A stretch of DNA of 64,000 nt from Rhodoblastus sp963710275. Lineage in GTDB: Bacteria; Pseudomonadota; Alphaproteobacteria; Rhizobiales; Beijerinckiaceae. Under the pieces are notes generated by a model. That model was given only the letters and a program-made list of their open reading frames with translations. It had not been told where the DNA came from and searched no databases. Shown one piece after another: positions 25,081 to 34,815 of this stretch (the first letter of the stretch is position 1; each line of letters opens with the position of its first letter). The stretch lies in contig CAVPZS010000002.1 of the NCBI GenBank assembly GCA_963710275.1, positions 186,001-250,000 on the forward strand. Reading direction: 5' to 3'. A program made the translations under genes and the position numbers.

Positions 25081-27907
25081 CTAATGCAGCGCCGTCTCCA
25101 TCGCGTGAGCGATCTCCGCAAGGCCCGCGTCGACATGCTTCACGTGGATGCGGAGGGCGCGCCGCCCCCGCGCGAAAAGTTCGTCAAGGTCTCCGCGCGC
25201 CTGCGCCGCCTTGACCACCCCGAAACTATAGGCATGGCCGGGCACGTCGAGATCGGCGTCGTCGTCGCAGGTGATCTGCAGGAAGACGCCGGAATTCGGG
25301 CCGCCCTTGTAGGCCTGGCCGGTCGAATGCTGGAAGCGCGGGCCGAAGCCGACGCAGGTCGCGGCATGGGTCCGGTCGCGAATGAGCGTCCGCATTGCGG
25401 TCAGGGTTCTTTCATGCGCCGCGTCGCGCTGCACATAGGGCAGAAGCGCGACGTAATCGCCGGCGTGGACGCGCTCGAAATGCCGCTTGAGATAGCCCGC
25501 CAGCGTATTGTGCCGGCCGAGTTCCGCCGCATTGCGCGGATCGGCGTAGACTGCGAGGCCGTTCTCGCGGAACACCGGCTCCTCCTGCGGGAAATGATGG
25601 GTCGTCTCATAGGTTTGCGTGAGTTCGCGCGTCTTGTCCTTGCTGGCCTCGACGTCCGGCTGGTCGAAGGGATCGATGCCGATCACCGAGCCGGCCACGG
25701 CGGTGGCCATTTCCCAGCGGAAAAACTCCTGGCCGATGTCATGGATGTCGCGGACCTTGATCCGCGCCACCGGATGTCCCGCCTGCTCCAGCGCATCGAT
25801 CGCGCCGCTCAGCCCGGGCTCGGTATCCCCTTCGAGCTCCAGAAATGCGAAGAAGCGGTCCTCGCCATAGTGTTCGGGTCCGTCGAGCGGCTCGCCGGCG
25901 AGCGGGATCAGCCCCCGCCCCTGCTTGCCGGTGCTCTCGGCGACCAGCTGCTCCAGCCAGGCGCCGAAGGGCGCCAGCCGCGGCGAGGCGATGATCGTCA
26001 CCTTGTCGCGTCCATTCCTGGCCGCCACGCCCATGGCGACGCCAAGCTGGACGCCGGGATTTTCGGCAGGGGGCGCATCGGGACCGCAGGAGCGCTCCAT
26101 GCGCAGCGTCGATTGCAGCAGGCGCCGGACGTCGAGGCCCATGGCGGCGGCCGGCGCCAGCCCGAATTTCGACAGCACGGAATAGCGCCCGCCAATCGAG
26201 GGCGCGCCAAGGAAGATGCGCCAGAACTGCCGCTTTCCGGCTTCCTGTTCGAGCGACGAGCCGGGATCTGTGACGGCGACGAAATGGGCGGCGGCGCGCT
26301 CCGGCCCAAGCAGCGCGGCGACGCGGTCGAAGAAATAGGCCATGAAGATATTCGGCTCGAGCGTGCCGCCCGACTTGGAGGAGACGAAGAACAGCGTCTT
26401 CGTCAGATCCAGCGTATCCGCGAGGGTCTTGATCTGCGCCGGATCGGTGCTATCGAGAATGCGCAGGCGCGGCCAGTCCGGCTGCGGGCCGAAGACCTTC
26501 GCCAGCACTTCGGGCCCGAGGCTGGAGCCGCCCATGCCCAGCAGCACGACATCGCCGAAATCGCCGGCCCTGACGCCCTGGGCGAAATCCTCCAGCGCAT
26601 CGCAGTCGGACAGCTCCTCGTCGACGCTGCGCAGCCAGCCGAGCCATTTGTCCTCGTCGGTCCCCGACCACAAGGACTTGTCCCCGTTCCAGAGGCGGCG
26701 GATCTTTCCGCCCTCGCGCCAGGCCTCCATCTCGGCCTTGAACGCTTCTTCCAGCTCGGGCGAGCCGAGCCGCAGGTAACGATCGGACGCCTCTCCCTCG
26801 ACCAGCGCGCGGCGGCGGCGCGCGACGGCGCCCAGCAATTGGTCGAAGGCGTCGGCGAATTGCCGCACGCCGTCCTCGACGAGTTGCGCGGTCACTTGGT
26901 CGAGCGAAATGCCCAGGCCGGCCAAGGCGCGAAGCTCCGCCAGCGCGCCGTCCAGATCCTGCTCGATGGCGTCGGGCCTCGCCTCGCCATGGGCGCGAAA
27001 GGCGTCCATGGTCGCGGGCGGCATGGTGTCGACGGTGTCGCGGCCAATCAGCGCCTCGACATAGAGGGTGTCTTTGTAGATCGGGATTTTTCGTGCTGGT
27101 GGAGGCCCATAGCAGGCGCTGTGTCTTCGCTCCCGCAGCCGCCAGCCGGTCCCAGCGCGGCCCCGAGAACAGCGATTTATAGCGGGCGTAGGCGCGCTTG
27201 GCGTTGGCGATGGCGATCCTGCCCTTGAGCGCCGCCGCGGCATGACGGTCGGAATGCCTGTCCAGCCGCATGTCGACGGCGCTGTCGATGCGGCTGACGA
27301 AGAAGCTGGCGACGCTGGCGATTTTCGAAACGTCGCCGCCGGCGGCGGAAAAATCCTCGAGACCGGCGAGATAGGCTTCCACGACCTGTTCGTAGACGCC
27401 GACCGAGAACAGCAGGGTGACGTTGATGTTCAGCCCGCGTCCGAGCAATTGCCGGATGGCGGGAAGGCCGGCCGGGGTCCCCGGGACCTTCACCATCAGG
27501 TTGGGCCGGTCCACGGCCGACCACAGCCGCAGCGCCTCGCTGACCGTCGCTTCCGTGTCGTTGGCGAGATAGGGCGAGCACTCCAGGCTGACATAGCCGT
27601 CGCGCCGTTGCGAGGACTGATAGACGCCCTGGAAGGCGTCGGCGGCGGCGCGGATGTCGGCGATGGCGAGATGTTCGTAGATCTCGCCGACCCCGTGGTC
27701 GGCGTCCGCCTGGAACTGCGCCAGCGCCTGGTCATAGTCGCTGGATTCGCCGATGGCCTTCTCGAAGATCGAGGGATTGGACGTCAGTCCCATCAGGCCG
27801 TCGCGCTCGATCAGCTGGCGTAGCGCGCCGCTCTCGATCAGGCTGCGCTGCAGGGAATCCAGCCACGGCGATTGCCCGCACTGTTCAAGGTTCTTCAGCG
27901 GGTTCAT
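25081..27907 (-). pseudogene. tal-pgi: Bifunctional transaldolase / glucose-6-phosphate isomerase, one frameshift
   Basis: Known fusion of about 940 aa. The transaldolase part starts MNPLKNLEQCGQSPWLDSLQ behind a GGAGGACACCC RBS, has GLTSNPSIFEKAI, NLMVKVPGTPAG (Schiff-base lysine region) and NVTLLFSVGVYEQVV. Near 27083 one extra base breaks LLWASTSTKNP from the continuation IYKDTLYVEALIGRDTVDTM. From there the isomerase domain runs undamaged: LLGMGGSSLGPEV, SSKSGGTLEPN, IDPFDQPDVEASK. Removing one base leaves 942 codons. Its ATG overlaps the tkt stop (ATGA). The isomerase half may not be made if the lesion is real. Confidence 0.88.
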
Positions 27908-30100
27908 CGGGTGTCCTCCCGGGCCGCGGCGATTTGCCGTCGCGCGGCCTCGACCACGTGTTCCACGGTAAAGCCGAATTCGGGCAACAGGTCCTTGAGC
28001 GGCGCGGAGGCGCCGAACCTGTGCATGCCGATCATGGCGCCGCGGGCGCCGACATAGCGCTCCCAGCCCAGCGTCGAGCCGGCTTCGACCGAGACCCGCG
28101 CCCTGACCGACGGCGGCAGCACCGCATCGCGCTAGGACGGCGGCTGCCGCTCGAACAGCTCCCATGAGGGCATGCTGACGACCCGGGCGGAGACGCCCTG
28201 CAGGTTCAGCTCCTCCTGGGCGCCGAGGCACAGCGCGACCTCGCTTCCCGTGCCGATCAGCAGGACCTCGGGCTCGCCGTCGGCCGCCTCGGCCAGCACA
28301 TAGGCGCCGCGCAGCAAGCCGCTCGCCGGCGCCAGCGAGGCGCGGTCGAAGGTCGGCGTCGGCGCGCGGGTGAGAATCGAGGCAGGCGGGCTCGCTCTTC
28401 AGCCCCATCACGAAGCGCCATGCCTCGGTGACCTCGTTGGCGTCCGCGGGGCGCAGGGTGACGAGGCCCGGCGTGGCGCGCAGCGTCGCCAGCTGCTCGA
28501 TCGGCTGATGCGTCGGGCCGTCCTCGCCAATCCCGATGGAATCATGGGTGAAGATATAGATGACCGGCAGCTCCATCAGCGCGGAAAGCCGCAACGCCGG
28601 TTTCAGATAATCGCTGAAGATCAGGTAGGTCGAGCCATAGGCGCGGACGCCGGACAAGGCGATGCCATTGAGGCTCGCGGCCATGGCGTGTTCGCGAATG
28701 CCGAAATGCAGGTTGCGGCCCGAGAATGAGCCCGGTTCGAAGTCGCCGGCCCCGTCGAAGCTCAGCCTGGTGCTGGTCGAGGGCGCGAGGTCGGCCGCGC
28801 CGCCGATCAGCCAGGGGATTTTTTGCCCGATGGCGTTCATCGCCTTGGACGAAGCGGCGCGGGTCGCCATCCCCTTGGCGTCGGCGGGGAAGCTCGGCAG
28901 GTTGGCGTTCCATCCTTCCGGCAACGCGCGGCGCCGGATCAGCGTCAGCTCCTCGGCGAGCTCCGGGAATTTTTTCGCATAGTCCGCCAGCGTGTCGAGC
29001 CAGGTCTTCGCGCAAATGCGCGCCGCGCCGCCCAATTCCCGCGGCGAAATGCTCGCGGACCCCGTCGGGAACCAGGAATTGCGCGTCCTCCGGCCAGCCG
29101 TAGAAGCGCTTGGTGAGCCGCACTTCCTCGTCGCCGAGCGGCTCGCCATGCGCGGCGCTGGTATCCTGCTTGTGCGGCGAGCCGTAGCCGATATGGCTGT
29201 CGACCACGATCAGGGTGGGGGCCCTGTGGTCGCGGCGAAAGGCGTCGAAGGCTCCGGCTATGGCTTTCAGGTCGTTGGCGTCGGCGACGTGGTGGACGCT
29301 CCAGCCATAGGCGCGAAACCGCGCGCCGACATCGTCGTTGAAGGCCAGCTGGGTATGGCCCTCGATGGTCACATGGTTGTTGTCGTAGATCCAGCAGAGG
29401 TTGCCGAGCTGCAGATGCCCGGCGAGCGAGGCGGTTTCGCTGGATACGCCCTCCATCATGTCGCCGTCGCTGCACAGGGCGTAGATGTCGTAATCGAACA
29501 AGGTGTAATCGGGACGATTGTAGCGTCCCGCCAGCCAGTTCGCGGCGATCGCCATGCCGACGGTGGTCGCGCAGCCCTGCCCCAGCGGCCCGGTGGTGGT
29601 CTCGACGCCCGTGGTCAGGCCATGCTCCGGATGACCCGCGCATTTGCTGTCGAGCTGGCGGAACCGCTCGATGTCCTCCAGCGTCACCGCGAGGCCACCC
29701 TGACTTCCAGCGCCTTGGCCTTCCGCCTTGACGCCGCAGAGATGCAGCAGCGCGTAGAGCAGCATGGAGGCGTGGCCCGCCGAGAGCACGAAACGGTCGC
29801 GGTTCGGCCAGTTCGAAGTCCTTGCGGATCGTAGCGCAGGATATTGCGCCAGAGTTCGTAGGCGAGCGGCGCCATGGCCATCGCCGTCCCGGGATGGCCG
29901 GAATGCGCTTTCTCCACCGCGTCGATCGCCAGGGTGCGGATGGTGTCGATGCACAGCTGGTCCGTGGCGTTTTCGGTCGCCGCAGCCCCTTTTGGCGAGG
30001 GCGCGCCGCGTCCCGAAAGACTTCGATCCGTCCCCGATGTCCTGCGCGCCGATTGCTTCGAGGCGGGCACGGAGCGCGGATGCAATTTTTCTCTGGCCAT
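27904..30100 (-). pseudogene. tkt: Transketolase, four frameshifts and one amber codon
   Basis: Transketolase exchanges two-carbon units in the pentose phosphate and Calvin cycles using thiamine diphosphate. Recognisable blocks: AIDAVEKAHSGHPGTAMAMA, NWPNRDRFVLSAGHASMLLY, CSDGDMMEGVSSE with IYDNNHVTIEG, FGIREHAMAASLNGIAL, HDSIGIGEDGPTHQPIEQLA and STLGWERYVGARG. Single extra bases lie near 29825, 29814, 29010 and 28378. A TAG at 28132-28134 replaces the codon after QPPS where a Tyr (TAC) would be usual. Subtracting four bases gives 731 codons. The N-terminal 60 residues or so are an unusual Ser/Arg-rich extension, so the true start could be later. Confidence 0.88.
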
Positions 30101-30341
30101 GGGATCGTCCGGGAAAGGAAGTCGGCGCTGCGGGCCGACTGCGAACTCGGCGCCACGCTTCGGCTTCGGCTGGCGGAGCCGGATACAGGCGGGCAACGCC
30201 GCGCGTGCAGAAAATGTTTCAAGACGGGTCAGAAATTGTCGAGCCTTTCGCCGGGCGTGGCCTTGACGTGATCGATCTCTATTCAGAGTCTCGCGCGTCA
30301 CCGGCAGAAGCTTAACTTGTCTATCAAAAAGTATTAACCGG

Positions 30342-30367
30342 GGAACTTGGCATGGACGACTGCGGTT
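30342..30367 (+). promoter_or_regulatory. Candidate EcfG-type promoter for the receiver gene
   Basis: GGAAC at 30342-30346 followed by GTT at 30365-30367 with 18 bases between. The alphaproteobacterial general-stress sigma factor EcfG recognises GGAAC-N16/17-CGTT-like sites; here the base before GTT is G. It lies about 125 nt ahead of the receiver gene. Pattern match only. Confidence 0.35.
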
Positions 30368-30490
30368 CTCCTGGCTTCAAGGAAGAAATGCATCGGCCAC
30401 GACCCGCATTACACGATAGCAGGCGCCGCATTTTCGCAATTGTTTATTGTCAAGGCTTCGACATCCGGTATTTCAGCCAGAGGCGGATCC

Positions 30491-30838
30491 ATGCAGAGAG
30501 TCTTGCTGATCGAGGAGGCGCATCTCGCGGCGACGCTGCGCGATTTGCTCGACCGCCGGGGAATCGAAGTGGTCGGACCGGCCGCGTCCCTGCCTGAAGC
30601 CATCGATCTCGCGGCGAAGGAGCAGTTGAACGGCGCCGTCATCGACATCAGCACGATCGACGGTCATGTCGACGACGTCGCAGCCATATTGGCGCGACGC
30701 GGCGTCCCCTTCATGCTGTTCAGGCCCCAGGGAGAGATGCTGCCCTCCAGGACCTTCATCGACGCCATGCTCGTCGACAGGCCAGCCAACGACAGCGTGC
30801 TGATGCGGGAACTCCGCAGCCTGGGCCAGCTCCAGTAA
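30491..30838 (+). CDS. Single-domain response-regulator receiver protein
   Basis: 115 aa with no output domain. The acidic pair is Glu8-Glu9 rather than Asp-Asp, the probable phosphoacceptor is Asp52 (AVIDIS), and the late threonine and lysine of the receiver switch are not conserved (PFMLFRPQGE, then LVDRPANDSV). It may be a weakly phosphorylated or pseudo-receiver, as seen in stress-signalling single-domain regulators. ATG at 30491 with AGAGGCGG upstream. Ends 1 bp before the stop of the convergent membrane protein gene, so there is no space for a terminator. Confidence 0.8.
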   Translation: MQRVLLIEEAHLAATLRDLLDRRGIEVVGPAASLPEAIDLAAKEQLNGAVIDISTIDGHVDDVAAILARRGVPFMLFRPQGEMLPSRTFIDAMLVDRPANDSVLMRELRSLGQLQ

Positions 30839-30839
30839 G

Positions 30840-31409
30840 TCAGGTCCGGGCCCTGCGAACGCGGGCGCGCAGCCGCGCCAGCATTTCCAGAGCGCCGCCG
30901 CGCCCTTGCGGCAGGTTGAGGCGGAGCCTCAAAGCAGCAAGCTGGCGCTTCAGGTCGGCGATCTGGGCCCGCACCACTTCCTTGTAGGGCTCGATGAAGG
31001 CGTGGGCCTTGTCGCGCCATTTCACCATCCATTGATAGAAGCGCTCGAACCAGCCGATGGCCAGCAGCTTGTCGCGGGTGAGGTCGAAGATGAAGGCCAC
31101 GAGGCCCACGCCGACGAATTTCAGGACGACAAAAGTCATCAGTCCCCAAAACAAATGGCCATGCGCGATCTGTTCGATCGCGAAGAACTTCAGCGGCTCG
31201 ATCACGGCGACCGGCACGAGGAAAAGCGGCAGCGCGCCATAGGGCGGCAAGCGCTCGATCAGGCGGACGATGGCCTGCTTGAATTCCTGCCAGGGAACGA
31301 GCCCCACGACCCAGCGCCCCAGGGCGATGGTCATGTCCCAGAGCCAGGCCTCGATCAGGAAGACGATGGCGGCGAGGGTCAGCAAGGCGTGCTTTATGCG
31401 ATGGAGCAT
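30840..31409 (-). CDS. Membrane protein, unknown function, 189 aa
   Basis: Two to three hydrophobic segments: about residues 8-38, 56-82 (ALPLFLVPVAVIEPLKFF) and 86-112 (LFWGLMTFVVLKFVGVGLVAFIF). A basic amphipathic C-terminal half follows, with ALRLRLNLP and a terminal RLRARVRRART tail that should lie in the cytosol. No family name recognised. Probably monocistronic; the next genes upstream are two small minus-strand ORFs. Confidence 0.7.
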   Translation of the reverse strand: MLHRIKHALLTLAAIVFLIEAWLWDMTIALGRWVVGLVPWQEFKQAIVRLIERLPPYGALPLFLVPVAVIEPLKFFAIEQIAHGHLFWGLMTFVVLKFVGVGLVAFIFDLTRDKLLAIGWFERFYQWMVKWRDKAHAFIEPYKEVVRAQIADLKRQLAALRLRLNLPQGRGGALEMLARLRARVRRART

Positions 31410-31474
31410 CGGCGGAGTCCCGAGGGTTTGTCCCTCAATCTATCATCAAAGCCAAATCCCTGCGAATGCGGTCC

Positions 31475-31714
31475 TCAATCCGGCTTCGACCCGCCGATGC
31501 TGTGGGGTTTCAGCGCGAAATAGTCGCGCTCGCCGGTCAGCATCAGCGCCAGGGCGTCGATGGCGGCGGTGACGGTCGCCCCCGCATAATAGAGCGGCCC
31601 GCCCGCCTTCATCCGCGCCATCTCGCGCAGGACCGCGGTCCGGCAGGCGCCGAGCGCCGCCAGCAAGGCGGGGCGGTCGATCAAGGCGTCGGAGCGGCTG
31701 GTGCGCCGGGTCAC
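31475..31714 (-). CDS. Small hypothetical protein, 79 aa
   Basis: Begins with GTG at 31714, overlapping the stop of the preceding 75-aa gene (GTGA). Sequence has a helical middle (ALLAALGACRTAVLREMARM) and a PLYYAGATVTAAIDALALML segment; charged C-terminus. No recognised family. Overlapping starts and high-GC codon use support expression as a pair. Confidence 0.6.
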   Translation of the reverse strand: MTRRTSRSDALIDRPALLAALGACRTAVLREMARMKAGGPLYYAGATVTAAIDALALMLTGERDYFALKPHSIGGSKPD

Positions 31715-31938
31715 GATGCCGCCTCCCCGTCGGCGGCGGCGCGCAGCCTGAAAGGCAGCAGGTTGCCGCGCACGAAGCCGCGCGAGACGGCGGCCTCCGA
31801 GTCGCGGGCGATCTGCGTCAGATCATGCAGCAACGCGCGGATGGCCTCCCGGGGATCGCCGCCGAATTCGGCGACCACCGCCTCGATCTCCTCGTCCGTG
31901 GCCTCGACCACGGGCTCCCGTTCGACCCTTGCCGACAT
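31711..31938 (-). CDS. Small acidic hypothetical protein, 75 aa
   Basis: Starts MSARVEREPVVEATDEEIEA with GGAG about 9 nt before the ATG. The N-terminal half is acidic; the middle (FGGDPREAIRALLHDLTQIA) is helical. A longer in-frame start exists but lacks an RBS. Translationally coupled to the 79-aa gene that follows. Function unknown. Confidence 0.62.
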   Translation of the reverse strand: MSARVEREPVVEATDEEIEAVVAEFGGDPREAIRALLHDLTQIARDSEAAVSRGFVRGNLLPFRLRAAADGEAAS

Positions 31939-32092
31939 GATTCCGCTCCGCACTGGGGTAGAACATAAGAGGAACATTTTGCCCTGTGCGAGTCAAGGTC
32001 AAATCGCCGGCAAGAAATCTCGCTCGCGACTTCCTTTCGTCGCTCCCGCGCGTTAAAGCCTTGCGTACGCCTCCGACTTGCGAGCCTTTTCC

Positions 32093-32623
32093 ATGCCGAC
32101 CCTTTGGCGCAGGACCAGTTTCGCCCTCGCCCTCGCGGCGGGGCTCGGCTCTTCGCAGGCGCCGGAATATGTCCAGCAATATCGCCAGCGGCTTGGCGGC
32201 GCGATCGACGAACTCGGCGCCGTGGTCGCCGCCTTCGACGCGGATTCCGCCAAGGCTGGCATGACCCACGATCAGGGGCTGCAGCGCCTGTCCCATGACG
32301 ACGACGTTTTTGTCCGCGACCGGGCCGACGCCTGCGCGAGGAAACCGACCGTCTGGCGAAATTGCGACAGCAGGCCGAGGCGCTCGACAGCCCGGCGCCG
32401 CTCGGAAAACTTTATGGCTTTGTCGCCGATTTCGATCCGGACATCGCCCGCCGCGCCTTCGCCGATTTTTCGCCCGCCGCGCCCATGACCCTGGACGGGC
32501 TGCTGTCGGCCGCGATCGGCTTCATCGCGTCGCTGGCCATTCTTCCGCCTCGGCGCCCTGCCCTTCCGCCGGCGGGCGCGGAAAGGAACGCTGGCCGGCG
32601 CAACCAAACTTCCCGGAACTTGA
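32093..32623 (+). pseudogene. DUF2937 family membrane protein, two frameshifts
   Basis: The N-terminal part MPTLWRRTSFALALAAGLGS followed by SQAPEYVQQYRQRLGGAIDE matches DUF2937, a protein of about 175 aa with an N- and C-terminal hydrophobic helix. One base seems missing near 32330, after which LRQQAEALDSPAPLGKLYGF continues in another frame, and one base is extra near 32543, after which FRLGALPFRRRARKGTLAG ends the protein at the TGA 32621-32623. The two changes cancel, leaving 177 codons. Either a damaged gene or local read errors. Confidence 0.7.
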
Positions 32624-32668
32624 ACCTGTGTGGTAAACTCGCTCATAGGGGTCGGAGTCACGCCAGGT

Positions 32669-33566
32669 TCAGGGCTGGCCGCCGCCGCCCGCCGCGCCAT
32701 AGACCTGCCCGGTCGCGTAGCTGGCGTCGTCGGCGGCGAGCTGGACGATAGATCGAGGCCAGTTCGGCGGGCTGGCCGGGGCGGCCGAGCGGCGTCTGGC
32801 CGCCGAACTTCTCCAGCTTCTCCATCGTCGCGCCGCCGCTGACCTGCAGCGGCGTCCAGATCGGCCCCGGCGCCACGCCGTTGACGCGAATGCCCTTCGG
32901 GCCGAGCTGCTTGGCCAGCGACTTGACGTAGTTCATCGTCGCCGCCTTGGTCTGCGCGTAGTCGTAGAGGTCCGGCGACGGATCGTAGGCCTGCTCCGAC
33001 GTCGTGCCGATGATCGCCGAGCCCGGCTGCAGATGCGGCAGCGCCGCCTTGATGATCCAGAACGGCGCGTAGATGTTGGTCTTCATCGTCGCGTCGAAAT
33101 CCTCGGTCGAGATGTCGAGGATCGAAGCGCGGCGTCTGCTGCCGCCCGGCGTTGCTGACGAGGATGTCGAGGCCGCCGAGGCCGTCGCACCGCGTCGCTC
33201 GACCAGCTGCTGGCAGAACGCCTCGTCGCGCAGGTCGCCGGGCAGCGCGAGGCCCTTGCGGCCTCGCGCCTCGATCAGCTCGATCACCTCGTGCGCGTCC
33301 GGCTCCTCGGTCGGGCAGATAGTTGATCGCGACATCGGCGCCCTCGCGCGCATAGGCGATGGCCGCCGCGCGGCCCATGCCGGAATCGCCGCCGGTGATC
33401 AGCGCCTTGCGCCCGGCCAGGCGGCCCGAGCCATGATAGCTCGTCTCGCCATGATCGGGCTTCGGCTCCATTTCGCTCGCGAGCCCGGCCAGGGCTGTGT
33501 CTGGCGCCTGTAGGGCGGCCGCGGATATTTTTGTCCCGGGTCCTGCAGCGAAACCGCCTGGTTCAT
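32669..33566 (-). pseudogene. Short-chain dehydrogenase (YghA-like), about five frameshifts
   Basis: Pieces in alternating frames rebuild a 298-aa SDR: MNQAVSLQDPGQKYPRPPYR, then EMEPKPDHGETSYHGSGRLAG, ALITGGDSGMGRAAAIAYA (cofactor motif), LDILVSNAGRQQT, NIYAPFWIIKAALPHL, a YAQTKAATMNYVKSL active site and GPIWTPLQ. Changes lie near 33490 (-1), 33313 (+1), 33193 (-1), 33130 (+1) and 32747 (+1); the net of +1 leaves 299 codons. Start at ATG 33566 behind GAGAGG. This subfamily reduces aldehydes or sugars with NADP(H). Five lesions in 900 bp is the highest density in the window. Confidence 0.8.
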
Positions 33567-33748
33567 CACTTGCCTCTCGAATGGCTTCGACATGAGCCGC
33601 CAACGCGCAGGACGCGGGCTCGTTCCATGGCCGAAAGCGCCGTCGAAATCCTTCTGGCGGAACGTTTTTTTCGTCGCCTTGTTATCCGGCTTCGACGGCC
33701 TCGCGCCGACGAAAATCTGGAAATTTGGCGCATTTGCGGAGGCCGCCG

Positions 33749-34786
33749 ATGGCGACATTCAATTCTGGAAGACGCGACCTGATCCTCGGCGCGGCCGCCG
33801 CGGCCGGAACCGCGATGGCGACCGCGGCCATGGCGCAGACCACGCAAACCGACGACAGGCCGCAGATCCTCGACAACCAGCCCGTGCCCGAGCCGCCGCC
33901 GGACAAGAGCGCCGGGCCGGTGAGGCCGGGCCGCGGTTCGGCGCTTGCGGGCAAGGTCGCGGTCGTCACCGGCGCCGCGCGCGGCATAGGGCGCGCCATC
34001 GCGGTGGAGTTCGCCGCCAATGGCGCCGATGTCGTGGCGCTGGACATCGCCGGCCCCGTCTCGCCCGCGTCCAATGCGGTCCCGGCGACGCCCGAGGAAT
34101 TGAACGACACGGTGCGGCAGATCCAGGCCTATGGGCGCAAGGGCCAGGCCGTGCGCGCCGACATTCGCGACATCGCCGCCCTGCGCAAGGTGGCCGACAT
34201 GGTGGAGCAGGAGTTCGGCAAGATCGACATCGTCGTCGCCGATGCGGCGATCCAGCGCTGGAAGCCCCTGCTGCAAATGGATGACGCCGACTGGCGCGAC
34301 GTCATCGACAACAACCTCAACGGCTCCGCCAATACCTTGCGCGCCTTCGCGCCGAAAATGGTCGCGCGGAACCATGGCCGGTTCATCTTCCTGTCGTCCA
34401 TGCAGGGCAAGCACGGCACGCGCGACGCGGCCAGCTATTCGGCCTCGAAATGGGGCATACTCGGATTGATGAAATCCGCCGCGCTGGAACTCGGCCAGTA
34501 CAACATCACCTGCAACGCCGTCATCCCCGGGCTGGTCGACACGGCGCTGACCCGCTACGACAAGCGGCTTGGCGAAACCATCGCCGAAACCGGCCGCCCC
34601 GAGCCCGAACATCCGACGCCCAGGGAAGCCTGGGACATCCGCGCCGCCACCGTGCCGCTGAGGGTCGGCTGGCTGCAACCCGACGACATCTCGCCCGCAG
34701 CGGTGTTCCTCGCCTCCGACGCCGCCGCCATGGTGACCGGCGCCGAATATGAGGTCACCGGCGGCGACAGCGCCAAGGATATCTGA
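33749..34786 (+). CDS. Tat-exported short-chain dehydrogenase
   Basis: 345 aa. The N-terminus has a twin-arginine signal: SGRRDLILG, then an alanine-rich hydrophobic stretch ending TAAMAQ. A proline-rich linker follows, then an SDR domain with TGAARGIGRAIA cofactor motif, NNLNGSANTLRAF, catalytic serine in FLSSMQGK and the YSASK pair. An SDR is normally cytosolic, so export of a folded NAD(P)-bound form through Tat is notable. The ATG at 33749 has GGAGG 6 nt upstream. It is divergent from the damaged SDR and followed 29 nt later by a transporter gene. Confidence 0.85.
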   Translation: MATFNSGRRDLILGAAAAAGTAMATAAMAQTTQTDDRPQILDNQPVPEPPPDKSAGPVRPGRGSALAGKVAVVTGAARGIGRAIAVEFAANGADVVALDIAGPVSPASNAVPATPEELNDTVRQIQAYGRKGQAVRADIRDIAALRKVADMVEQEFGKIDIVVADAAIQRWKPLLQMDDADWRDVIDNNLNGSANTLRAFAPKMVARNHGRFIFLSSMQGKHGTRDAASYSASKWGILGLMKSAALELGQYNITCNAVIPGLVDTALTRYDKRLGETIAETGRPEPEHPTPREAWDIRAATVPLRVGWLQPDDISPAAVFLASDAAAMVTGAEYEVTGGDSAKDI

Positions 34787-34815
34787 ACCGCCGCGGGGAA
34801 TACGGGAATGAAGTC

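Noticed and set aside
26450..29149. A single long frame that could be read as a transketolase-transaldolase fusion
   Set aside because: The tkt stop and tal start with its own RBS at 27907 are clear in their frames; the long frame is formed by the frame changes.
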